From IMG/VR virus record IMGVR_UViG_3300028569_000023, positions 22,036-86,035 of that record: DNA of 64,000 nt; one strand, written 5' to 3'. Shown piece after piece: positions 1 through 6,354 of the stretch. Source of the stretch: a virus. Every line of letters begins with the position of its first letter. The stretch's first letter is position 1. Both the position numbers and the translations under genes were made by a program. Under the pieces are notes generated by a model. That model saw nothing but the letters and a program-made list of their open reading frames with translations. It made no database searches and had not been told where the DNA came from.

Positions 1-2
1 AA

Positions 3-149
3 AGCATCGAGCGTACATTCGGTTGGATATTAGGAATCAGCGTTACTAGTATTGTAGTATTTGCTGCAATATTATTTGCGTCATTCGTAATTGAAGAAGT
101 TACAGGATACAAAGTTAAAAGCTATTTTGTTTCTAAGGAGAACCAATGA
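3..149 (+). CDS. C-terminal end of a membrane protein (cut by window edge)
   Basis: This reading frame is open from the left edge and stops with TGA at 147-149, so only the last 48 residues are visible. They contain one hydrophobic stretch (about residues 8-31, rich in I, V, A and F) followed by a charged tail, so this is probably the C-terminal end of a small membrane protein. The stop overlaps the ATG of the next gene (ATGA), which indicates translational coupling. Function unknown. Confidence 0.6.
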   Translation, partial: SIERTFGWILGISVTSIVVFAAILFASFVIEEVTGYKVKSYFVSKENQ

Positions 150-241
150 TCGGTTTATTTCTTTGTATCTTTCTAACTCTTTTCGTGCTAGTGTTAGGAA
201 CAATGGGCGGCGGAAATAACAAGGGAGGACCGAACTGGTGA
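146..241 (+). CDS. 31-residue single-span membrane peptide
   Basis: A start codon at 146 preceded by AAGGAG (8 nt away) opens a 31-residue frame. The first 19 residues are almost all hydrophobic (MIGLFLCIFLTLFVLVLG), followed by a glycine/asparagine tail. The ATG overlaps the stop of the preceding gene and its own stop overlaps the GTG of the exonuclease gene. The strong ribosome site and tight packing argue that it is translated. Function unknown; tiny membrane peptides of this kind recur in this arm. Confidence 0.6.
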   Translation: MIGLFLCIFLTLFVLVLGTMGGGNNKGGPNW

Positions 242-852
242 CACCTACTTATTTAGCACTAGACGTTGAATCCGGAGGATTGGACCATAACGTTACCAGC
301 GTTTTGGAATACTATTTCATTGTTCTAGACGAGAACTTTAATGAATTAGCAAATCTGCATCTTCTAACAAAACCCGACGATGGTATTTATGCGTTAAACG
401 CTAAAGCTATGGAGGTTAATCGTATTAACCTTATAGAACACGATAAAGTGGCGGTCTTCGAAAGAGAAGCGAAAACTAAGCTATACCAGTTTCTAGATTC
501 CAATACTAACCACGGCGAGCATAAACTCGTATGGGTTGGACATAACGTTGGATTCGATAGAGATGCCGTATACGCAAAGCTCTGTTCAAGAACTACTCTT
601 GATAAGTTCTGTAAATACTATACGCTCGATACCGGGACTGTTTCTCAGTTCCTGAGATTCGCTAATCTTTTACCATTAGATGTAACAAGTTCGCTAGGAG
701 CATTGATTGAACACTTCGGAGTTCAGGGTGTTAACAGTCACAAAGCTGAAGATGATATTAGGGTAACAATTGAAGTGCTAAAAGCTATGTCAGACCGCGT
801 TAAAATGGCAGGACTTTATAGAGCACTACACGATGAGCAAGCTTATGGATGA
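238..852 (+). CDS. DEDDh-family 3'-5' exonuclease (DnaQ/RNase T-like)
   Basis: A 204-residue protein with the DEDD exonuclease pattern. An ExoI-like motif ALDVESGGL lies at residues 7-15, an ExoII-like GHNVGFDRDAV around 102, and an ExoIII-like SHKAEDDIRVT near 167, where the H and D fit the DEDDh subtype. It would remove nucleotides from 3' ends using two metal ions. The start is GTG at 238, overlapping the stop of the upstream peptide and sitting behind GGGAGG. Its neighbours point to replication or host-DNA processing. Because the phage DNA polymerase has its own exonuclease domain, this is probably a separate trimming or repair enzyme. Substrate (DNA or RNA) cannot be told from sequence. 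Confidence 0.8.
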   Translation: MTPTYLALDVESGGLDHNVTSVLEYYFIVLDENFNELANLHLLTKPDDGIYALNAKAMEVNRINLIEHDKVAVFEREAKTKLYQFLDSNTNHGEHKLVWVGHNVGFDRDAVYAKLCSRTTLDKFCKYYTLDTGTVSQFLRFANLLPLDVTSSLGALIEHFGVQGVNSHKAEDDIRVTIEVLKAMSDRVKMAGLYRALHDEQAYG

Positions 853-1633
853 TAAAATCATAGTAATAGCGGATATTCACGGGGACTATAAGAAACTAAT
901 GCAGGTAATGCGTCGTCTTTACAAAAAAGGACTTCGCTTTAAAGGAACGAATAACGTACTGATCCAACTCGGAGATCGCGTCGATAGGGGACCGGATAGT
1001 TACCGAGTTAACGGATTCTTTCTAAGACTACAAAAACGATATCCTTCACAAATCCAACTGATTTACGGCAATCATGAGGACATGATGAAACAAGCAGCGT
1101 CGAGTGGTATTAACGATCATAATCACATCTTCTATTATAACGGCGGAGATAAGACTCTAAAGAGTTACGCTAGAGCTACTAAAGAGTACGGAAAGAATCG
1201 CTTGTATCATTCAATCGTTAAAGCTGGACATTGGGATTTACTGGCAGATCCGGTTTTGTATATCGAGACGAATGACTATTTCTTTTGCCATGCTCCGATT
1301 CCGAAAATGGAATACCGTCAAGGATTAGCAGCATTAGCGCCCGATGCATTCCTTCGCGATAAAGATACTCTTATTTGGAGTTATGTTCATAACGATACTT
1401 CGGTTTGGGTAGATCCTGATCTTTTCAACGGAAAGATTTGTGTGTACGGACATGTTCACGGTTTACATCGTAATCCTATTACGGATGAGTATCAAACATC
1501 TGTTCGTAAATACGGAAATGCTATTCTATTAGATACAGGCTGTGGATGCCACTCGGATGCCGTTTTGACTTCTCTAATTCTTCCCGATTTAACCACGCTC
1601 GATAACGAAGGAAAAGAAGAACAATTAGTTTGA
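845..1633 (+). CDS. PPP-family metallophosphatase (lambda phosphatase/ApaH-like)
   Basis: All signature blocks of the PPP phosphoesterase family are visible: ADIHG near the N-terminus, GDRVDRG about 40 residues later, GNHE, and a C-terminal GHVHG. These residues bind two metal ions. Family members remove phosphate from Ser/Thr/Tyr proteins (lambda phosphatase) or cleave Ap4A, or act on RNA ends in repair operons. The start is uncertain: ATG 845 overlaps the upstream stop and puts ADIHG at the usual distance, while ATG 833 is possible. The thyX promoter begins at the stop codon, so this gene closes a transcription unit. The phage also has a polynucleotide kinase-like protein and an RNA ligase, so a role in RNA-end repair is possible but not shown. 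Confidence 0.82.
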   Translation: MDDKIIVIADIHGDYKKLMQVMRRLYKKGLRFKGTNNVLIQLGDRVDRGPDSYRVNGFFLRLQKRYPSQIQLIYGNHEDMMKQAASSGINDHNHIFYYNGGDKTLKSYARATKEYGKNRLYHSIVKAGHWDLLADPVLYIETNDYFFCHAPIPKMEYRQGLAALAPDAFLRDKDTLIWSYVHNDTSVWVDPDLFNGKICVYGHVHGLHRNPITDEYQTSVRKYGNAILLDTGCGCHSDAVLTSLILPDLTTLDNEGKEEQLV

Positions 1634-1658
1634 CTTTTTCTATATCCTATTGTATAAT
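1630..1658 (+). promoter_or_regulatory. Sigma70-type promoter of thyX, predicted leaderless
   Basis: TTGACT (1630-1635), a 17-nt spacer and TATAAT (1653-1658). The ATG of thyX starts 6 nt after the -10 box, where transcription would normally begin. No ribosome-binding site lies between them. Confidence 0.8.
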
Positions 1659-1664
1659 AGCGGT

Positions 1665-2360
1665 ATGGACCAAATCAAATTAGAACTTCAAGGTGTTTTC
1701 GGTAACGATAAGCAGATCGCAGAAGCGGCTTGGACATCAAGTACTACCTACGAAGGTAAAGAACTGAAAAACGAATCAGACGTTTCGCGAGTAGTGAATA
1801 TGCTCGCTGATTCGAAACACTCCGTACCATTCGAGAGTGTCGTATTTCGTTTCTGGATGAAAATTCCAATCACCACCGATAGACAAGTAGTAACGCATAG
1901 AATTGCTTCGCATTCCGGAATGAGTGGTCGGTATCGCACAATGCCAGATGAGTTCCTGGAAATGCCTATGGACGTTTTGGATATTCTATATAAGGGACTA
2001 GGAACCGTTCAGTCTCTTTTTTTCGAACAGTCTTATCAGAAACTGGCACAAGAAGCTAATTGGATGTACCGTGAACTACTAACGGAACTTAAAGAAGTAG
2101 AACAAAAGGGAATTCTTACGAATACTGAGTATAAGCGTGCTCGTGAATTCTATCGTGGTATTCTGCCACAAAATAACATGACAGAACGAGTAACCGTTAT
2201 TAATCTTCGAAGCTTTGCTAATTTCGTTAAGCTTCGTGATAAGCCTGAAGCGCAGCCTGAAATCCGGTACTTAGCTCAGTTAATGCTGGACGCTGTAAAA
2301 GCATCTAATACTTGCCCGATTGCGCTCGCCGCGCTCGAACGAAATAACTGGAGCATCTAA
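1665..2360 (+). CDS. thyX: Flavin-dependent thymidylate synthase ThyX
   Basis: ThyX makes dTMP from dUMP with FAD, NADPH and methylene-tetrahydrofolate, supplying thymidylate for phage DNA synthesis. The family signature RHRX7S is recognisable as THRIASHSGMSGRY (about 80-93 residues in), with Thr replacing the first Arg. The C-terminal region NNMTERVTVINLRSFANFVKLR matches the ThyX block that binds dUMP and FAD. The length (231 aa) is typical. I chose ATG 1665 (MDQIKLEL) because the -10 box TATAAT lies just upstream and would exclude the earlier in-frame codon from the mRNA. The start codon would be about the first transcribed base. The dNMP kinase and MazG-like genes downstream belong to the same nucleotide-supply programme. 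Confidence 0.93.
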   Translation: MDQIKLELQGVFGNDKQIAEAAWTSSTTYEGKELKNESDVSRVVNMLADSKHSVPFESVVFRFWMKIPITTDRQVVTHRIASHSGMSGRYRTMPDEFLEMPMDVLDILYKGLGTVQSLFFEQSYQKLAQEANWMYRELLTELKEVEQKGILTNTEYKRAREFYRGILPQNNMTERVTVINLRSFANFVKLRDKPEAQPEIRYLAQLMLDAVKASNTCPIALAALERNNWSI

Positions 2361-2863
2361 TGTATAAAGTTTGGAAAACATCATCAATCGATAATCGTTA
2401 TGAAGTTTCTAATTACGGAGAAGTTCGTAATATTAAAACTCAACGTAAACTAACCCCTTATGGCGCGTCGCGTTATAGCAAATACGTATATATTGGAAAC
2501 AAAGCTCGTAATATCGAATACGTTATTTCTTTGGAATTCAACCTTCACGAAAGACACCAAGATTCAGCGGTTAACGTTAATAACGAATCTAAACTAGCTA
2601 AGAACTTGACTCCTTGTACTCGTTCTGAAAGAACTTCGGTTAACATGAAAAAAGTATGGGCTAAACGGAATGCTCGAAAAGGACGTACTTTAGTCGGAGC
2701 TTATAAGAACCTAATCAAAGGGTCTAAAAAACCGTACAGGGCGATGATTAAACATCTTAATAAACTTACGACTATTGGATATTACAATACAAAAAAAGAA
2801 GCACATCTTGCTTTTAAAGCTAAGCACTTAGAACTATTCGGATTCGAACACGGAAGTATCTAA
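2360..2863 (+). CDS. Degenerate NUMOD4/HNH/AP2-type homing endonuclease relic
   Basis: The N-terminus (EVSNYGEVRNIKTQRKL) is a NUMOD4 DNA-recognition module, and the C-terminus (IGYYNTKKEAHLAFKAKH) is an AP2-like DNA-binding module. In intact relatives an HNH nuclease with an NHIDG-type motif sits between them. Here the matching stretch reads SAVNVNNESKLAKNL, so the catalytic histidines are gone. The frame is otherwise intact, so it may still bind DNA or be decaying. Both ends overlap neighbours by 1 nt (TAATG), meaning it sits cleanly inside the operon between thyX and the recombination nuclease. Loss of catalysis is inferred from reading the motif, not from an alignment. Confidence 0.7.
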   Translation: MYKVWKTSSIDNRYEVSNYGEVRNIKTQRKLTPYGASRYSKYVYIGNKARNIEYVISLEFNLHERHQDSAVNVNNESKLAKNLTPCTRSERTSVNMKKVWAKRNARKGRTLVGAYKNLIKGSKKPYRAMIKHLNKLTTIGYYNTKKEAHLAFKAKHLELFGFEHGSI

Positions 2864-3879
2864 TGAGCATCCGTTTATCAAAAACCGCCGTTGAGATGTA
2901 TCAACAGTGCGGGATGAAATACAAGCTTCACTATATCGACAAGTGGCGCTCAAAGCTTTTAGACAGTCCGTTGTTCTTCGGATCGGCTATTGACGAAGCG
3001 TTGAATTGTTTGCTCATTACAAAGAAAAAGACACTAATCGGAGACGAGGTTAAATTCTTAGGTAAAGATCCACGTATTCTATTTTACGAATCGTTTAAGT
3101 TCGTTAAGGTACTAGACGATAGAGTAGACATTCGGTTTAGTGAGTTAGCTCGTTATTCAGCGGCTGATATCGATCTGGACATTCTATTAGACGAGGACTT
3201 GGATTATATCCTGAAACATAACCCATCTAAAGAAATTGAGCTTGTAAAAGAGAACGTCGTCGGTTTTATCGAAGAATGTCAAGCTGTTCGTAAAGAGAAG
3301 GGAATGCTGGAACTTCCGGAGTTTAAGCTTTACAACCTCTGTGCGTGGACTAGTCTTTACCGAAAAGGACTTATGCTTATCGAAGCGTATGAAAAGAACA
3401 TCATGCCTGAAATCGTTGAAGTTCATGACATCCAAAAACTAGTACATCTTCCTAACGAACAAGGCGATCATATTACCGGATTTATTGACTTTACCGCTAC
3501 ATTTAAAGACGGCGTTAAAAGGGTCATGGATAACAAAACGAGCAGTCAGCGATATACTCAGCAAGATATTCTTGACTCGCAGCAGCTTTCTATTTATACT
3601 GAATATGAAAGCAACAAACAGTGCGGGTTCGCTGTTCTGGAAAAGAAGATTAGAAAGAAAGAACCAAGGGTTAGAACTGAGTTAGTTTTTGGAGAAGTAT
3701 CAGATGCTCAAGTCGAGAAACACTTCGAAGCTATCGATTCGGTTTTGACGAACGTTAAGAATGGCGTGTTTGAGAAGAACGAGAAGTCATGTTTTCTATA
3801 TGGAAAACCTTGCCCGTTCTACGATGCGTGCATGAAGAACGATTTTAGTCATTTAGTAAATACTAAGGAGAAGAAATGA
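2863..3879 (+). CDS. Cas4/RecB-like PD-(D/E)XK nuclease, probable Fe-S protein
   Basis: A 338-residue nuclease of the PD-(D/E)XK fold. The core is visible as GFIDFTATF (Asp) followed by VMDNKTS (D-x-K) around residues 204-224, and QLSIYTEY fits the QxxxY helix. One Cys near the N-terminus (YQQCGMKYKLHY) and a C-terminal cluster (CFLYGKPCPFYDAC) match the four-cysteine iron-sulphur arrangement of Cas4 and AddB-type nucleases. It would resect double-strand ends to give single strands. The ERF annealing protein 1 kb downstream is the usual partner, together forming a phage recombination system. Confidence 0.82.
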   Translation: MSIRLSKTAVEMYQQCGMKYKLHYIDKWRSKLLDSPLFFGSAIDEALNCLLITKKKTLIGDEVKFLGKDPRILFYESFKFVKVLDDRVDIRFSELARYSAADIDLDILLDEDLDYILKHNPSKEIELVKENVVGFIEECQAVRKEKGMLELPEFKLYNLCAWTSLYRKGLMLIEAYEKNIMPEIVEVHDIQKLVHLPNEQGDHITGFIDFTATFKDGVKRVMDNKTSSQRYTQQDILDSQQLSIYTEYESNKQCGFAVLEKKIRKKEPRVRTELVFGEVSDAQVEKHFEAIDSVLTNVKNGVFEKNEKSCFLYGKPCPFYDACMKNDFSHLVNTKEKK

Positions 3880-4013
3880 AACGACTTTTTGTACTAATGA
3901 GTCCTAGCGGTGAACTGAGTCTTTGGGTTCAACAAAACGGAGAATATGTCCCTGTCGAAGGAAACAGCGAAGAAGACGGTCGTTACGAAATGCTAGGATC
4001 TTGGGAGGAATAA
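3876..4013 (+). CDS. 45-residue hypothetical protein
   Basis: ATG at 3876 overlaps the stop of the nuclease gene (ATGA) and has AAGGAG 7 nt upstream. The product is small and acidic, beginning MKRLFVLMSPSGELSLWVQ and ending in Glu-rich sequence. Its TAA shares an A with the next ATG (TAATG). Strong initiation signal and coupling on both sides make translation likely. No family recognised. Confidence 0.6.
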   Translation: MKRLFVLMSPSGELSLWVQQNGEYVPVEGNSEEDGRYEMLGSWEE

Positions 4014-4300
4014 TGATTACAGCTAAAGAAGCAAAAGCTAATTCACAATTGGCGTCACAACCTGCACCTATTCCTGTTATTCTAGAAGCAATTGAATACA
4101 GAATACGAGATGCTGCTCAAAAAGGTAGAACTGAGGTAGAAGTAACGCCTAGTACTACTCCTGCTATCAATAATTATTTTATATTAGAAAATCTTCAATA
4201 TCTCAATAAACTAGTAGAAGAATTACAATCTTTAGGATATAGCGTAACTTTAAATTCAGTCGCTATTATCACATATGGTATTGTGGTGAGTTGGAAATGA
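4013..4300 (+). CDS. 95-residue hypothetical protein
   Basis: Starts at ATG 4013, behind GGGAGGA; a longer in-frame extension upstream would overlap the preceding small gene and lacks a ribosome site. The product is predicted to be mixed alpha/beta, with a basic, Arg-containing helix (IEYRIRDAAQKGRTEVEV) and a hydrophobic C-terminus. Its stop overlaps the ATG of the kinase gene (ATGA), so the two are probably co-translated. No family recognised. Confidence 0.6.
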   Translation: MITAKEAKANSQLASQPAPIPVILEAIEYRIRDAAQKGRTEVEVTPSTTPAINNYFILENLQYLNKLVEELQSLGYSVTLNSVAIITYGIVVSWK

Positions 4301-4728
4301 AACAATCAGTCGTTATTCTAGTAGGAACTCCGGGATCGGGAAAATCAACGCTCGCTAAAGAGTTCACCGATCATGTTCGTATTTCGCAGGATGTTCTAGG
4401 ATCTCGCCAGAATTGCATTAACGAGTGTCATAAGCATCTATCTTCGGGAAAGTCCGTGATTATCGATAGAACTAATATCAATCGTCAGCAGCGAGGATAC
4501 TGGACAAATATCGCTAATTACTATGGAATTACGAATGTTCATTGTATTGTCTTGGAATTAGATCCAGAAGAATGCATTCACCGTATTTCGCATAGAGTAG
4601 GACATGAAACTATCTCGGAACATTTAAGCATTGACGAGAAGAGAAAGATCGTGTATAATTTTCATAAATCGTTCGAGATGCCAAGTCTCAACGAAGGATT
4701 TAAAACAATCACGATTACAAAAGGATGA
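4297..4728 (+). CDS. P-loop kinase resembling polynucleotide 5'-kinase
   Basis: A 143-residue P-loop protein: Walker A GTPGSGKST lies at residues 10-18, and DRTNINRQQR near residue 60 matches the block in polynucleotide kinase and related RNA/DNA 5'-end kinases. A lid-type Arg segment (HRISHRVGHE) follows. It would transfer the ATP gamma-phosphate to a 5'-hydroxyl end. There is no phosphatase domain as in T4 Pnkp. An Rnl5-type RNA ligase lies 7 kb downstream, so the two could repair RNAs cut by host anticodon nucleases. ATG 4297 is preferred over a codon 6 nt earlier because it overlaps the upstream stop. Confidence 0.75.
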   Translation: MKQSVVILVGTPGSGKSTLAKEFTDHVRISQDVLGSRQNCINECHKHLSSGKSVIIDRTNINRQQRGYWTNIANYYGITNVHCIVLELDPEECIHRISHRVGHETISEHLSIDEKRKIVYNFHKSFEMPSLNEGFKTITITKG

Positions 4729-4732
4729 ACAA

Positions 4733-5014
4733 ATGAGTAAGAAACAAAAATCAATTGAAGATCTAATTTTGGAGGCAGCGACTCCGAAACAGGAGGAAAA
4801 AGAGCCACAAGTAGTACTTCCTGTTAATTTAACAGAAACAGCACTAGGAATCGCAAAAGATCCCTTGACAGGGAAGTGGAATGTGGTTACAATCAAATTC
4901 GACCCTGAAACACGGACAGCGGGTCCTGTCGAAATGAAGGAAGAAGAAGATCGTCAGATCGCAGTTGAACGTTTTAAGATTTACGCAGCTAACGATATTT
5001 TAACGCTTAAATAA
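4733..5014 (+). CDS. Acidic 93-residue hypothetical protein
   Basis: ATG 4733 follows AAGGATG and lies 4 nt after the kinase stop; upstream in-frame codons would run inside the kinase gene. The product is Glu/Lys-rich at the N-terminus and then has a beta-rich segment (LGIAKDPLTGKWNVVTIKF). It sits directly before the ERF annealing gene, which suggests an accessory recombination or single-strand-DNA role, but no family is recognised. Confidence 0.6.
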   Translation: MSKKQKSIEDLILEAATPKQEEKEPQVVLPVNLTETALGIAKDPLTGKWNVVTIKFDPETRTAGPVEMKEEEDRQIAVERFKIYAANDILTLK

Positions 5015-5022
5015 GGAGATAC

Positions 5023-5601
5023 ATGAAAAACGTCCTAAAGAAACTACTTAAAGTTAAATCCGAGATGGGATCTGTAGCTAAAAGCTCAGATAATCCTTTC
5101 TTTAAATCCAAATACGCAGACCTTAATGCGCATTTGCAACTAGTAGAACCTCTCTTGGAAAAGAATGGTCTACTTCTTCTTCAACCTGTCGAGTCAGATG
5201 AACGAGGTGATAAAGTTGTAACTCGTATTCTCGATTCGGAATCAGGTGAGGAAGTTCGCTCTGAAATGCATCTAGTTCTTGTAAAAGAAGATATGCAACA
5301 AAAAGGGGCAGCGGTTACATACGCTCGTCGATTCACGCTAGGATCGCTTCTTGCGCTTCAAGCCGAAGATGACGACGGTGAGACAGCATCCGGTCGCGGT
5401 AAATCAGCACCTAGAGCATCGTTTAGTCCTGGGCCGAACGTGGCTAGTACACAGAAGATGGTAGCGGATAAACCAGTGGAAGCTCCTGCTGCTAAAACAT
5501 CATTATTCCGTAAAACAGTAAAACCTAGCGCTCCTGTTTCGGTTCAACCTGCTAAAGTATCAGCACCTGCCGAATCATCTGAAGAAGAAAGTTGGGAATA
5601 A
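5023..5601 (+). CDS. erf: ERF-family single-strand annealing protein
   Basis: Residues 1-120 carry the ERF superfamily blocks: NPFFKSKYADLNAHL, then LLEKNGLLLLQP, then KGAAVTYARRFTLGSLLAL, ending in an acidic AEDDDGE. ERF proteins form rings that anneal complementary single strands during phage recombination and genome circularisation or concatemer formation. The remaining 70 residues are a low-complexity Ala/Pro/Val linker ending in EEESWE, typical of the flexible tail in such proteins. AAGGAG is placed 7 nt before the ATG. It pairs functionally with the Cas4/RecB-like nuclease at 2863-3879. Confidence 0.9.
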   Translation: MKNVLKKLLKVKSEMGSVAKSSDNPFFKSKYADLNAHLQLVEPLLEKNGLLLLQPVESDERGDKVVTRILDSESGEEVRSEMHLVLVKEDMQQKGAAVTYARRFTLGSLLALQAEDDDGETASGRGKSAPRASFSPGPNVASTQKMVADKPVEAPAAKTSLFRKTVKPSAPVSVQPAKVSAPAESSEEESWE

Positions 5602-5603
5602 AT

Positions 5604-6026
5604 ATGACAAGCGTACTACCTCCTGAAGCTCTCGAAGCGTTGCAACAAATGCAAGCTCGCGATGCTGAAGTTACAGAAACAGTTAACGTAGAAGAAGCTA
5701 AACAAGTACTAGATGAAGCAACGAGTGCCGAACAACGAGCTACTCCTGAAGAAATCGCAGCGCAGCTTCTACATTTCTATACTCCGGTTTATAATAACCT
5801 AGTGGCGCAATTAAGCTCTAAAGCGATGCGTAGGCTCTTAAATAAGCTTATCGAGTATCCGCTTAATACTAAGAAGTACGATTCAACTAGTCCTGCTGAG
5901 GGACAAGCGTTCGCTGTAGGTCTACGACTTCTAGAAGCTAAACACGTTCTAATCATGAGCACATACGCTCAAAACATTGACAATCTAACCCAGGAACAGA
6001 AAGAACAAGGAGAATCAAATGGCTAA
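5604..6026 (+). CDS. 140-residue hypothetical protein after erf
   Basis: Starts at ATG 5604, 2 nt after the erf stop. The N-terminal half is Glu/Gln-rich and helical (ALQQMQARDAEVTETV); the second half (LSSKAMRRLLNKLIEYPL) looks like an amphipathic helical bundle. It overlaps the next gene by 8 nt. Position between erf and the primase suggests a replication or recombination accessory function. No family recognised. Confidence 0.6.
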   Translation: MTSVLPPEALEALQQMQARDAEVTETVNVEEAKQVLDEATSAEQRATPEEIAAQLLHFYTPVYNNLVAQLSSKAMRRLLNKLIEYPLNTKKYDSTSPAEGQAFAVGLRLLEAKHVLIMSTYAQNIDNLTQEQKEQGESNG

Positions 6027-6285
6027 AAAGAAACGTAACGTTGTCGGAGAAGTACTTAAGAGTAAAGAACAAGGTAAAGCTCCGTATATTAAAATCAAGA
6101 AAGATGTAACTCTTTCAGCAGGACAGAGCATTTCGCTTGAGAGCAAAAAGAAGCAGCTAGAAAGTCTAGCGCAAGCTGTCGCTGACGGTAAACTTGGCGG
6201 AGATATGGCAGCCGAGATCCAGGAACGTCTAGAGAAGATTCCTAATTTCGTTATGTACCAAATGATCGTTCTCGAAGACGTCTAA
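6019..6285 (+). CDS. 88-residue basic hypothetical protein
   Basis: ATG 6019 with AAGGAG 8 nt upstream, overlapping the previous gene by 8 nt. The first half is very Lys-rich (MAKKKRNVVGEVLKSKEQG) and is followed by a coiled helix; binding to nucleic acid is possible. It is the last gene before the 6301-6334 hairpin. No family recognised. Confidence 0.6.
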   Translation: MAKKKRNVVGEVLKSKEQGKAPYIKIKKDVTLSAGQSISLESKKKQLESLAQAVADGKLGGDMAAEIQERLEKIPNFVMYQMIVLEDV

Positions 6286-6300
6286 ACAATAACCTACTAC

Positions 6301-6334
6301 CCTGTTACATTATGTTAGAGCGTAGTGTAACAGG
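6301..6334 (+). promoter_or_regulatory. Stem-loop in the leader of the primase-helicase gene
   Basis: A perfect 9-bp inverted repeat, CCTGTTACA (6301-6309) and TGTAACAGG (6326-6334), encloses a 16-nt loop in the 69-nt gap before the primase-helicase gene. No run of T follows, so it is unlikely to be an intrinsic terminator. It could be an mRNA processing or stability element, or a protein-binding palindrome. Confidence 0.55.
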
Positions 6335-6354
6335 TATCTCCTAAAAGGGTTACA

